The translations under genes and the position numbers were made by a program. DNA of 64,000 nt from Akkermansia biwaensis. Lineage in GTDB: Bacteria; Verrucomicrobiota; Verrucomicrobiia; Verrucomicrobiales; Akkermansiaceae. The stretch spans positions 1,426,001 to 1,490,000 of the forward strand of contig NZ_AP025943.1 of NCBI RefSeq assembly GCF_026072915.1, given 5' to 3'. The notes below the pieces were generated by a model. That model ran no database searches, was not told the origin of the DNA, and saw only the letters and a list, made by a program, of their open reading frames with translations. Of this stretch, positions 1 through 9,002 are shown piece after piece (within the stretch, counting starts at the first letter, position 1; each line of letters begins with the position of its first letter).

Positions 1-48
1 GACTTTAACCTTGAGGTGCGGGAGGCGTTGGGGCAGAATCAGCCCACT

Positions 49-1227
49 ATGGATTTAGTTCAGCGAGAAATCTCTAAAGAAACGGTGACTCCGTATTTCA
101 TCGAGTATTTCGGTCAGGCTCCAACTCATGTGGCAGCGGCACCGGGACGTGTGAACCTCATTGGCGAGCACACGGATTATAATAATGGTTTTGTGATGCC
201 CATGGCTCTGGACAATCATTGTGTCGTCGCAGTAGCTCCTTCCCCTGTCAGCAAACATCGCTTCTGCGGTTCTCTGGGAGACCAGATACATGAAATTGCC
301 GTGGAGGATGCCCTGGTTCCCGGCGAGCCGTTCTGGTCCAATTACGTGCGCGGCGTGCTGGCCAATCTGCATCGGCGCGGCATAGAAATCGGCCCGGTGG
401 ACATGCTGATTGACAGCAACGTGCCTCGCGGCGGCGGCCTTTCTTCCAGCGCCGCCCTGGAAGTCGCCGTCTGCACCGCACTGGCCGCCTTTGCCGGTGT
501 CAGGATTGATCCCAAGGAGGTAGCCTTGATCGGGCAGGCCGTGGAACACGAGTTCGTGAATGTGCCCTGCGGCATCATGGACCAGTTCATTTCCGCCAAC
601 GGCAAGAAGGGCATGGCCCTTAAGCTGGATTGCGCCACTCTGGAATATGAGCTGGTGCCGATGAATAACGATTCCGTTTCCGTGCTGGTTCTGGACAGTG
701 CCGTGAAGCATTCCCTGGCGGACGGAGCCTACGGCCAGCGCCGCAAGCAGTGCGAGGAAGCCTCCGCCATCATGGGGGTGCCTTCCCTGCGCGAAGCTTC
801 CCTGGAATTGCTGGAATCCTTCAAGGAACAGCTTGGCGACGTACGTTACCGCCGTGCCCGCCACGTCATCGGTGAAAACGCCCGGGTGGCCGTTTTTGCG
901 GATGCCCTCGCCCGCGGCGACTGGGATGAAGCCGGCGTAGCCATGCGCGGCAGCCATGCCTCCCTGCGCGATGATTATGAAGTTTCCTGTGCGGAGGTGG
1001 ATACTCTGGTTTCCCTTTGTGACCGCATTCCTTCCGCTTCTTCCGTTTACGGCGCCCGCATGACGGGCGGCGGCTTCGGCGGTTGCATCGTCGCCCTGGT
1101 CAAGACGGAAGACGTGGACAAGGTAGCGCAGGAACTGCTCCAGGCCTATTGCCAGGAAACAGGGATTGAAACCACCTACCTCGTGACGAGCGCCGGTGAA
1201 GGCGCCCGTGTATTGTACCAAGCTTAA
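49..1227 (+). CDS. galK: Galactokinase
   Basis: Phosphorylates alpha-galactose at C1 with ATP, the first cytoplasmic step of the Leloir pathway. The protein (392 aa from this start) shows the galactokinase signature GRVNLIGEHTDYNNG near residue 34, the GHMP ATP-binding loop GGGLSSSAA, and the C-terminal GHMP motif ARMTGGGFGGC. The frame is open to the left edge of the window and also offers a GTG at 16. I chose ATG 49 because it leaves about 33 residues before the signature, close to other GalK proteins; the true start could lie further upstream. It is followed 12 bases later by a sugar symporter, so uptake and phosphorylation are probably co-expressed. Function is confident, start less so. 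Confidence 0.93.
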   Translation: MDLVQREISKETVTPYFIEYFGQAPTHVAAAPGRVNLIGEHTDYNNGFVMPMALDNHCVVAVAPSPVSKHRFCGSLGDQIHEIAVEDALVPGEPFWSNYVRGVLANLHRRGIEIGPVDMLIDSNVPRGGGLSSSAALEVAVCTALAAFAGVRIDPKEVALIGQAVEHEFVNVPCGIMDQFISANGKKGMALKLDCATLEYELVPMNNDSVSVLVLDSAVKHSLADGAYGQRRKQCEEASAIMGVPSLREASLELLESFKEQLGDVRYRRARHVIGENARVAVFADALARGDWDEAGVAMRGSHASLRDDYEVSCAEVDTLVSLCDRIPSASSVYGARMTGGGFGGCIVALVKTEDVDKVAQELLQAYCQETGIETTYLVTSAGEGARVLYQA

Positions 1228-1239
1228 TCCACACTGATT

Positions 1240-3540
1240 ATGAGAAAACTAGCAACCATACTCGGGGCTGTGGCCCTGATGACGTGGGGCGCCGCCGCCC
1301 AGGAGGGGGCCGTTCCTGCAACAGCTCCGGACGCCCAGCCCACGCTGTCCGCTCCGGCTTTGACGCCTGCTGCGGAAATGCAGCCAGCCGCTGAAATCCA
1401 GCCAGCCTCTCCCGTGGCTGTGGAAAACGCCGCCCAAAAGGCTGAGGAACCCAAGGAACCGGTGACGGCGGCACCTCTTTCCATGCCGGAAGTCATTCTG
1501 TTCTGCGTGGTGGTCGTGGGCGTCATTGCCCTGGGTATCTGGAAGAGCCGTGATCCGCAGGAGACGGAGGAAGAGAAGAAGACGAAGGGTGCTTCCGACT
1601 ATTTCCTGGCCGGCCGCGGCCTGACCTGGTGGCTCGTCGGCTTTTCTCTGATTGCCGCCAACATTTCCACGGAACAGTTCGTGGGCATGTCCGGCAAGGC
1701 CGCCAACTGGGTGGGCATGGCGATTGCCGGGTATGAATGGCTGGCCGCCATTACGCTGGTGATCGTGGCTTTCTGCTTCCTTCCCAAATTGCTGAAAGGC
1801 GGTGTGTACACCATTCCGGAATTCCTGGAACAGCGCTATGATACTGCGGCGCGTTCCCTGATGGCTATTGCCACGCTGCTTATTCTGGTGGGCGTGCCGA
1901 CCGCCGGCGTCATTTATGCCGGGGCCAAGGTGATTTCCGTATTCTTTACCGGGTACACCGCTATGGGCATCGACTTCGGCAACATTACCGTCGGCTGCAT
2001 CATCATTGCGTTCTGCAGTACCGTGTATGTGTTCGTGGGCGGTTTGAAGGCCTGCGCCTGGACGGACCTGTTCTGGGGTGCCGCCCTGATTGTAGGCGGC
2101 GGCGTGGTGGCCTATTTTGCCCTGATGGCCCTGAGCGGGGCCGACCCGAACCACCTGGTGCAGTCCGCAGCCGCCAATTCCGGCGCTACGGTGGCTTCTC
2201 TGGGAGACCCCTCCAACAGCCTCTGGCACGGGGTGACGCGTTTCTTTGAGCTCAACTCCGGGGATGCCACGAGCGGTGTGAATACCGTGGGCGGCAAGCT
2301 GCACATGATTCGTCCGGCGGACGATGCCGAAATCCCGTGGACGGCCCTTTGCCTGGGCCTGTGGATTCCCAACTTTTTCTACTGGGGCCTCAACCAGTAC
2401 ATCATGCAGCGTACGCTTGCTTCCAAGTCCCTGGCGGAAGGACAGATGGGCATCGTGTTCGCCGCTTTCCTCAAGCTGATCATCCCGTTCGTGGTGGTGG
2501 TACCCGGCATTCTGGCCTACAATCTGTACCGCAATGATCTGAAGGAACAGGCGGAAGTCAAGTATGAGAAGCAAATCGATAAGACGAAGGATGCCGCCGT
2601 CGTCAAGGGGCGTCCCGTCATTTACAGGATCACGGACAGCTTCCTGGTAGAAAACGTGGAAGCCGGGTGCGCCCACGCCCTGCACAACGCTACGGTCATG
2701 AAGGCCGGTGAAGACGTGATGACCGAGTTGAAACAGGCCTGTGACGAACTCAAGGCGGACGCCGCCAATGAACAAACCACGCTGGCGGAACGCGCTCCCT
2801 TTGTGGCAAAAATCGCCACTCTCAATGACGAGATCATCAAGCCTGCTGCAAGCGATACGGACAATTATTATTTGACGGATACGCTGGTAGGTTTTGACTA
2901 TGATTCCGCTTTCGGCACGTTGATTAGGAAACTGCTGCCCGGTACGGGGTGGACCTGGTTCGTACTCGCCGCCCTTTTCGGGGCAGTGGTGTCTTCCTTG
3001 GCGTCCATGCTGAACTCCGCATCCACCATCTTTACGATGGATATTTACAACAAGCTGCGCCGGAATGCGAAACCTACGGAGCTTGTCACCGTCGGCAAGA
3101 TAGGCCTGCTGGTGTGCGCCCTGATTGCATTGTGCATTGCCCCGTTCCTGGACAGCCCGGCCTTCGGCGGCATCTTCAACTTCATTCAGGAATTCCAGGG
3201 CTTCCTGAGTCCGGGCGCCCTGTGCGTGTTCCTCTTCGGCTTCTTTGTGCCCAAGTGTCCGCGTATCTTTGGCTGGCTGGGTATCGTCATCAATGCCGCC
3301 CTATACGGCTTCCTGAAGATCTGGCAGCCGGAAATGGCGTTCCTGAACCGCATGGCCATCTGCTTCATCACTGTGGTGATCATCGGCTTCATCTTTACGG
3401 CCGTGAATACCGCCCGCGGGGGCCAGGCCATCGTCCTGCCCGACAGGGGAGTGGTAGCCTTGCAATCTTCTTCCCGTGCCAAGGTTTTTGGCTGGTTCGT
3501 GGTTGCCGCAACGGTTGCCCTGTACATCATCTTCTGGTGA
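1240..3540 (+). CDS. Sodium/solute symporter (SSS family), probable galactose or related sugar transporter
   Basis: Large inner-membrane symporter of the SLC5/SSS family, 766 aa. The core has many hydrophobic helices and the late SSS signature-like segment SSLASMLNSASTIFTMDIY. Placement 12 bases after galK suggests galactose as substrate; that is inference from context. Two features are odd. The N terminus looks like a signal peptide (MRKLATILGAVALMTWGAAA) followed by an Ala/Pro/Glu-rich linker of about 60 residues before the first transporter helix. A hydrophilic, partly helical insertion of about 110 residues (about 430-545) interrupts the membrane core. The usual family length is 500-600 aa, so these two additions explain the excess. 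A strong terminator follows. Confidence 0.88.
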   Translation: MRKLATILGAVALMTWGAAAQEGAVPATAPDAQPTLSAPALTPAAEMQPAAEIQPASPVAVENAAQKAEEPKEPVTAAPLSMPEVILFCVVVVGVIALGIWKSRDPQETEEEKKTKGASDYFLAGRGLTWWLVGFSLIAANISTEQFVGMSGKAANWVGMAIAGYEWLAAITLVIVAFCFLPKLLKGGVYTIPEFLEQRYDTAARSLMAIATLLILVGVPTAGVIYAGAKVISVFFTGYTAMGIDFGNITVGCIIIAFCSTVYVFVGGLKACAWTDLFWGAALIVGGGVVAYFALMALSGADPNHLVQSAAANSGATVASLGDPSNSLWHGVTRFFELNSGDATSGVNTVGGKLHMIRPADDAEIPWTALCLGLWIPNFFYWGLNQYIMQRTLASKSLAEGQMGIVFAAFLKLIIPFVVVVPGILAYNLYRNDLKEQAEVKYEKQIDKTKDAAVVKGRPVIYRITDSFLVENVEAGCAHALHNATVMKAGEDVMTELKQACDELKADAANEQTTLAERAPFVAKIATLNDEIIKPAASDTDNYYLTDTLVGFDYDSAFGTLIRKLLPGTGWTWFVLAALFGAVVSSLASMLNSASTIFTMDIYNKLRRNAKPTELVTVGKIGLLVCALIALCIAPFLDSPAFGGIFNFIQEFQGFLSPGALCVFLFGFFVPKCPRIFGWLGIVINAALYGFLKIWQPEMAFLNRMAICFITVVIIGFIFTAVNTARGGQAIVLPDRGVVALQSSSRAKVFGWFVVAATVALYIIFW

Positions 3541-3562
3541 TGTAAGGCGACAGGAATTTCTT

Positions 3563-3598
3563 TCATCCTCCCGGCGGTTGCGCCGGGGGGATTTTTTT
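3563..3598 (+). terminator. Rho-independent terminator after the galK-symporter pair
   Basis: A G+C-rich hairpin (TCCTCCCGGCG, loop GTTG, then CGCCGGGGGGA) is followed directly by seven T residues. It closes the galK-symporter transcription unit 23 bases after the stop codon. Confidence 0.85.
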
Positions 3599-3837
3599 GT
3601 GCCCGGAATGCTTCCGTCATTGGAATAAACGGAAGTGAAAATCACATGATGGTGGAACTGAGGACAAAGGTTCTGTTTTTTCAATCTGTTGAAAGATAGA
3701 TGGGGATGGCTTCTCGTAAGATTGTCCCCCGTACTTTTTGCCAGTCTCCCTAATTTTCATGAGAGATTGGAGTCAAAGATTTCATTGCCTGCCGATGAGA
3801 GAGCAATAGTAAATAACAGCCCCTGTTCCTTGATAAT

Positions 3838-4688
3838 ATGAAAATGCGTTTCTATGTAATGCCATGCCTTGCGCTTCTGTGCTGTTCCCTTGGCCGGTCC
3901 AAAACAGCGATGACCTCGTCCGGAGAAAATGGGAATGTCTATTCCGGCCATTGGAACATGGCAAACGGCACAGCCGGAGCAACCTTTATTTCCGGCCATA
4001 TGTCCCGCGCGCTGAAACAACGGACAATTCTCTTTTCGCGATCCAGGGGACATGGACGGACGGGAATTCCGGATGGACCGAACTTTCCGGCATATCCCTG
4101 TTTTTTGCCGGAATGGAAACCGATACCGGAAGTTTGAACCTGTAGAAGCAAGCTCATGGCTATTCTCTTGATTCCGGGAAAACGATCCGGGGAAGGAAGG
4201 AAAAACCGGAGTGGAATGTGAGCGGCCCGGTTGATGCCGGGGATGTTTTTCCTGGAGGTTTGCCGAAAAACGGTTCCCATACCATTTCCCCTGCCTTCAC
4301 CGGGAGCGGTATGTCCCCTCTCTCTCCATGGCATTCAGATCATCCCGTGAATGTGGAGAGAACAGAATTCCATATTCAAGGCACCTGTCTGCCGGATAGG
4401 GACGGACAGGTTGTGGACTTGCCGCATATCGGCAGCGGCGGCCCGGAGATTCTATTGTCCGGAGCCCCCTTCGTGACGACCTGACAGCGGGAAACGGATT
4501 CTGCGTGCCAGTCCTTTATCAATACGGATTTTTCCAACGGATTGCTTGGACTGGATGCCAAGGGCGGCATCCCCTCCATGGCGGTAACCGACGGTGTTTC
4601 CGTCTTGACCCTTCTTGAGCCCGCAACGGCTGGTCCGTGCCTGTTGGGAGCGCTCTTCCTGCTGATGCGCCGCGCGTTCGTTAATTAA
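3838..4688 (+). pseudogene. Decayed PEP-CTERM exported protein gene
   Basis: The region starts with an ATG and a signal-peptide-like stretch (MKMRFYVMPCLALLCCSL) in one frame. It then shifts by about 4.0 kb into the frame that begins near 3864. That frame continues to 4688 but is broken by TAG at 4143-4145 and TGA at 4482-4484. Its last part reads NTDFSNGLLGLDAKGG, then LTLLEPATAGPCLLGALFLL and MRRAFVN, a degraded version of the PEP-CTERM tail found in intact genes here. One frameshift and two nonsense codons mean no complete product can be made. The original function is unknown; the family is an exported, probably surface-associated protein. Right-end identification is confident, exact left boundary less so. 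Confidence 0.75.
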
Positions 4689-4732
4689 GGCAAACCTTTG
4701 TATTCATGAAGGGATCCCGGCTGTGCCGGATG

Positions 4733-6739
4733 CTATTCATCTTCCAGAAGCATGCTGCGGAGGGAGTCGAAGAAGTTCTCCGATTCTTCTTCCGTAGCTT
4801 CCGCATTCATCAGGTCTTCCCATTTGGAATATTCCATCAGGTGGGGGGGAATTTCGCTCAGGAAAGAGGAACGCTGGCAGGGCATGCGGTCTCCGTAGCG
4901 CAGGCGCGTGGCGCAGTAGGTCAGCATGAGCCTTTCCTGCGCACGCGTGATGCCCACATAAAGCAGGCGCCGTTCCTCGTCGCAGTTGCCGTCTTCCAGC
5001 GAGCGTTTGTGCGGCAGGATTCCTTCCTCCAGTCCTACGAGGTAAACGACGGGGAATTCCAGTCCTTTGGCGGCGTGCATGGTAATCAGGCAGACGCCCG
5101 GCTTGTTTTCCACATCGTCGTCATTGTCCTCCTTGTCCAGGGTAACCTGGGCCAGGTAGTCCCTCAGGCTTTTTTCCGGCTGCCAGAAATTGCGGAGGGA
5201 GGCCTTCACGTCTCCGATGGAAACGAGGCGCTTCTGTGTTTCCACCTCCGTCTTGCACAGCCGGGTAACGTAGTCGCTGAATCCCGTTTCCTCAATGAGC
5301 TGTTCCATGGCATCTCCGAAGTTGGTTTCCCTGTCCTGGAAAATGTCGATGTATTTGGTGATCAGCTCATTGAATTCCTGAATGCTGTTGCGGGCGCGGG
5401 TGGTCAGGGTTTCCAGGAATTCCTCGTCCTGCAGGGCGGCCCAGACGCTGTTGCCGTGTTCCCGGCTCCAGTCGATGGCAAGCTGGGCCGTCAGGTCGCT
5501 GATGCCGCGGGGCGGGGTGTTGAGAATGCGCAGCAGGTATTCGTCCGCCTGCGGGTTTTCAATCGTCGCCAGATAGGAGATAAGGTCCTTCACCTCCTTG
5601 CGGTCGAAAAAACTCTGCGCTCCCACCATGCGGTAGGGTATTTTGTGTTCCCGCAGGGTTTGTTCAATGACGCGGCTCTGGGTATTGGCCCGGAACAGGA
5701 TGGCGAAATCCTCCCAGGGGCGTTCTTCCTGCCTGCGGACGTTTTCAATGTCCGTGATGATGAATTCCGCCTCTTCCGCATCGCCGGGCATGGAGATGAG
5801 ACGTACGGGGTCTCCGCCGCCCTTGTGGGCGCGCAGCGTCTTGTCCCTGCGGCCCAGGTTGTGCCGTATCAGGGCGTTGGCCGTGTCCAGGATGGGGGCG
5901 GTGCAGCGGTAGTTTTCCTCCAGCTTGATGACGGAGGGATTTGGAAAAAAGCGTTCGAATTCCAGGATGTTGCTGATCTGGGCGCCGCGCCATCCATAAA
6001 TGGATTGGTCGTCGTCCCCCACTACGCAGACGTTGTGATCCGGGCCAACCAGGTGGCCGAGGAGGCTCATTTGCAGGCTGTTGGTGTCCTGGAACTCGTC
6101 CACGGTGATGTACCGGAAGCGCTGCTGCCAGGCCGCCCGGACATCCGGGTGTTCCTTCAGCAGTTTGTCCGCCAGAATCAGCAGGTCGTCAAAGTCCACG
6201 GAATTCTGGGCCTGAAGCTCCCGCTGGTAGGAGGCGGCGATGTTGGCCGTCAGGTTGTCTTCAATGGAGTCAATGCCGAGGCCGTTGTTTTTCATCCGGC
6301 TCATGGCGGACAGTACATCCTTGGGCCCGATTTTTTCCTTAATGCCTCCGTGACGGACGATGAGGCGGCGGATCAGGCCGCTCTGCTCGGACCCGCTGTA
6401 AATGGTGAAGTTGGTCTTGTAGCCCAGACGGCCTATGTCCTCCCTCAGGATGCGCACGCACAGGGAGTGGAAAGTACTGACCATGATCTGGCGCGCCGCC
6501 TTCCGGTCCACCATCTGGCCTACGCGTTCCCTCATTTCCAGAGCGGCCTTGTTCGTGAACGTAACGGCCAGGATGCTTTTCGGGCTGATGCCTCTGTCCA
6601 CCATGTGGGCAATGCGGCAGGTGACGGTGCGCGTTTTTCCCGTTCCCGCTCCGGCCAGGATCAGGACAGGCCCCTGAAGGGTCTGAACGGCCCGGCGCTG
6701 GGCCGCGTTCAGGCTTTCCATGGAAAATGACTTGGCCAT
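4733..6739 (-). CDS. pcrA: UvrD/PcrA/Rep-type superfamily 1 DNA helicase
   Basis: ATP-dependent 3'-5' DNA helicase used in repair and replication restart, 668 aa. Visible helicase motifs in order: Walker A AGAGTGKTRT near residue 30, motif II VDEFQDTNS, motif III GDDDQSIYGWRG, motif V TMHAAKGLEFPVVYL, and motif VI RLLYVGITRAQERL. It is slightly shorter than typical PcrA or UvrD (about 720 aa), mainly at the C terminus, so the conserved C-terminal RNA-polymerase-binding extension of PcrA may be missing. The start codon abuts the stop codon of fmt read from the same strand, so fmt (upstream) and this gene are likely co-transcribed. The PcrA versus Rep versus UvrD assignment is uncertain. Confidence 0.92.
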   Translation of the reverse strand: MAKSFSMESLNAAQRRAVQTLQGPVLILAGAGTGKTRTVTCRIAHMVDRGISPKSILAVTFTNKAALEMRERVGQMVDRKAARQIMVSTFHSLCVRILREDIGRLGYKTNFTIYSGSEQSGLIRRLIVRHGGIKEKIGPKDVLSAMSRMKNNGLGIDSIEDNLTANIAASYQRELQAQNSVDFDDLLILADKLLKEHPDVRAAWQQRFRYITVDEFQDTNSLQMSLLGHLVGPDHNVCVVGDDDQSIYGWRGAQISNILEFERFFPNPSVIKLEENYRCTAPILDTANALIRHNLGRRDKTLRAHKGGGDPVRLISMPGDAEEAEFIITDIENVRRQEERPWEDFAILFRANTQSRVIEQTLREHKIPYRMVGAQSFFDRKEVKDLISYLATIENPQADEYLLRILNTPPRGISDLTAQLAIDWSREHGNSVWAALQDEEFLETLTTRARNSIQEFNELITKYIDIFQDRETNFGDAMEQLIEETGFSDYVTRLCKTEVETQKRLVSIGDVKASLRNFWQPEKSLRDYLAQVTLDKEDNDDDVENKPGVCLITMHAAKGLEFPVVYLVGLEEGILPHKRSLEDGNCDEERRLLYVGITRAQERLMLTYCATRLRYGDRMPCQRSSFLSEIPPHLMEYSKWEDLMNAEATEEESENFFDSLRSMLLEDE

Positions 6740-7684
6740 TTACACGTCGAAATGGATGTCTTTCAAATTCGGGTGCCCCGCGATGAGCTGTGCAATGTTC
6801 ATGCGCGTGCTGCCTTCCAGTTGAACGTCCGTCACCAGCAGGCCTCCTTCACCGCAGGCGATCAGCAATCCCTGCTCCCCGGCGGAAAGCACCTGGCCCG
6901 GTTTGCCGGAAACCTCCGGCACGATGGTGAAGCCGGGGAAGATTTTCATGTTGCGGATGCGCCCCTTGCGGTTCCAATAGTTGGTAAAGGTGCCCGGCCA
7001 GGGATCGTAGGCCCGGATCATCCGTCCGATTTCCTCGGCGGGAACGGTCCAGTCTATTTTGCCGTCCGCCCGCAGAAGCTTGGGCGCGTATGTGGCCAGA
7101 ATTTCCTGCTGCCGTACGCGTGCGGCCGTTCCCTTTTCAATGGAATGGATAACGGGAAGAAGAATGTCCGGGGTCATTTGCGCCAGTTTGTCGTGCAGGC
7201 TGCCGCCGGTCTCCGTGCCGTCCAGGGGCATGCTGATCTGGGCGATAATGTCTCCGGCATCCAGTTTTTTGACGATGTGCATGATCGTTACACCCGTATG
7301 GGAATCCCCCGATTTGATGGCGGACTGGATGCAGGCGGCTCCGCGGTGGCGCGGGAGCAGAGAGGCGTGGGCGTTGATGCAGCCCATGGGGGCCATGTCG
7401 ATTACTTCCTGGCTTAAAATCTGCCCGTACGCCATGACCACGATCAGGTCCGGATTCAGCCTCCTGAGGCCCGCCAGGGATTCCGGCGCCTTCAGGGAGG
7501 CCGGCTGGAACACGGTGATGCCCGCTTCCCGGGCAATGTTCTTGATGGGAGGGGCCGTGAGAATCTGGTGCCTGCCCACCGGACGGTCGGGCTGCGTGAC
7601 CAGCCCTACCAGATCCGTGTGCCGGATCAGGCTGCGGAAGGCGGGAATGGCAATGTCGCCCGTGCCCATGAAGACGATGCGCAT
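6740..7684 (-). CDS. fmt: Methionyl-tRNA formyltransferase
   Basis: Formylates the methionine on initiator tRNA using 10-formyl-tetrahydrofolate. From the chosen start (MRIVFMGTGD) the protein has 314 aa, the usual family length. Motifs include the N-terminal VFMGTGDIA, the active-site region INAHASLLPRHRGAA with the catalytic Asn and His, and LDAGDII with the catalytic Asp. The C-terminal domain contains the typical WDPWPGTF-like segment as YDPWPGTF. The longer reading frame from 7720 only adds 12 residues of non-conserved sequence. The initiator tRNA it acts on is encoded in the same window at 26388. Confidence 0.95.
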   Translation of the reverse strand: MRIVFMGTGDIAIPAFRSLIRHTDLVGLVTQPDRPVGRHQILTAPPIKNIAREAGITVFQPASLKAPESLAGLRRLNPDLIVVMAYGQILSQEVIDMAPMGCINAHASLLPRHRGAACIQSAIKSGDSHTGVTIMHIVKKLDAGDIIAQISMPLDGTETGGSLHDKLAQMTPDILLPVIHSIEKGTAARVRQQEILATYAPKLLRADGKIDWTVPAEEIGRMIRAYDPWPGTFTNYWNRKGRIRNMKIFPGFTIVPEVSGKPGQVLSAGEQGLLIACGEGGLLVTDVQLEGSTRMNIAQLIAGHPNLKDIHFDV

Positions 7685-7872
7685 GGCAGGGAGATTGCCT
7701 TGCCGGCCTGCGCAGGTCAATGTTAAATCGGGAGACAGGAAGGGAATATCGCTGCGGGGAACCGGTTTTTTACGTTATGCCGCGGCGGTGCGCCGTCGTC
7801 CGCCTCCCGGCGGCCCGGTTCGTGGGGAAAGAAGTTCTTTCCGATTGGAAGGAATATGGTATATGTTTACCC

Positions 7873-8997
7873 ATGGAGCATGGAAGGCTGCCGCGCATGT
7901 TGATCATCACCGCAGGGTATGGAGAGGGGCACAATTCCGCCGCCCGCGGCGTGGAAGAGGCGATGAGGGGCAGGGCGGAAACGCGCCTCGTTGACTTGTG
8001 CGCGGAGGCCATGCCCGCTACGTTCCGGATGACCCGCGCGGGATATCTCTGGATCATTTCCCGCATGCCCGGCCTCTGGAAGCTGATGTACGACGTGAGC
8101 GACCGGCGCAACATGGCGGAAAAGCCCGTCAAGGGCCTGGGCCCGGTGGAAGGGCTGCTGGAACGGCTGCTGCTGGAATGGAAGCCGGACGCCGTTGTCT
8201 GCACATACATGGTGTATCCCTACATGCTGGATTCCATCGCCGCGCGTACGGGACGCGCCGTGCCGTATATCACCGTGGTGACGGACTCCTTTGTTATCAA
8301 CAAGTCGTGGTTGTGTGCGGATTCTCCTCTTTTTGCCGTTACGGATTCATGGACGCGGGACGTCATGGCGGGAAAGGGAATTGATCCGGAAAGAATTCGC
8401 GTGACCGGTTTTCCCGTAAATCCCTGTTTGGAGGCGGTCCGGAAGCATCCCATTTGCTGGAAGCCGGGGGAACCGTTCCGCGTTCTTTATTTTGCCCAGC
8501 GTTCTTTCCGGCATGCCCGTGAAGAGCTGGAGGCCATGCTGGAGGCCGACCCCGCCGTGTATGTGACCTGCATCCTGGGCCGCAAATTCAGGAGGATTTA
8601 TCCCCATATCCGCGATTTGCGCGCGAAATACGGTAAAAGGCTGACCGTGCGCGGCTGGACGCGCTGCGTACCCTCGTACCTGACTGTAAACCATGTGGTG
8701 GTCGGCAAGGCCGGAGGCGCTACGGTGCATGAGGTGCTGGCCGCCGCGAGGCCCATGCTGGTGAATTTTCTTCTGCCCGGACAGGAAGAGGGAAACGCCC
8801 GCCTGCTGGAGACCCTGGGCGGCGGCGGCCATGTGCAGGATGCCGCCGCATTGGCGGAAGCCCTGAAGAACATGATGGCGGACGGAGGAGCGCCATGGAG
8901 GCTCCTGCATGAAAACCTGCTGAAGGCGGATATGACCGGAGGAAGCGGAAAGATAGCGGATTTGGCCTTGAATCTGGCGGCGGAACGTACTAACTGA
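7873..8997 (+). CDS. GT28-type glycosyltransferase, MGDG synthase / diglucosyldiacylglycerol synthase-like
   Basis: Probable membrane-associated enzyme that transfers a hexose to diacylglycerol or a related lipid. The N terminus carries ITAGYGEGHNSAARG, the glycine/histidine motif of monogalactosyl-diacylglycerol synthases. The C-terminal half has the nucleotide-sugar binding region VVGKAGGATVHEVLAAARP followed by LPGQEEGNA, typical of GT28 enzymes (MurG relatives). The start is ambiguous. ATG 7873 gives 374 aa, but ATG 7897 (MLIITAG) has a better Shine-Dalgarno sequence, GGAAGG at 7882-7887, and fits the family N terminus. An upstream reading to 7720 is not conserved in appearance. The gene ends 5 bases before coaX. 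The acceptor and sugar are not decidable from sequence. Confidence 0.82.
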   Translation: MEHGRLPRMLIITAGYGEGHNSAARGVEEAMRGRAETRLVDLCAEAMPATFRMTRAGYLWIISRMPGLWKLMYDVSDRRNMAEKPVKGLGPVEGLLERLLLEWKPDAVVCTYMVYPYMLDSIAARTGRAVPYITVVTDSFVINKSWLCADSPLFAVTDSWTRDVMAGKGIDPERIRVTGFPVNPCLEAVRKHPICWKPGEPFRVLYFAQRSFRHAREELEAMLEADPAVYVTCILGRKFRRIYPHIRDLRAKYGKRLTVRGWTRCVPSYLTVNHVVVGKAGGATVHEVLAAARPMLVNFLLPGQEEGNARLLETLGGGGHVQDAAALAEALKNMMADGGAPWRLLHENLLKADMTGGSGKIADLALNLAAERTN

Positions 8998-9002
8998 TTC
9001 CC

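Noticed and set aside
4706-6730. A 674-codon open frame on the plus strand across the helicase gene
   Set aside because: It is the complement of the UvrD/PcrA gene. The minus frame has every helicase motif; this one has no recognisable motif and reflects strong third-position G+C.
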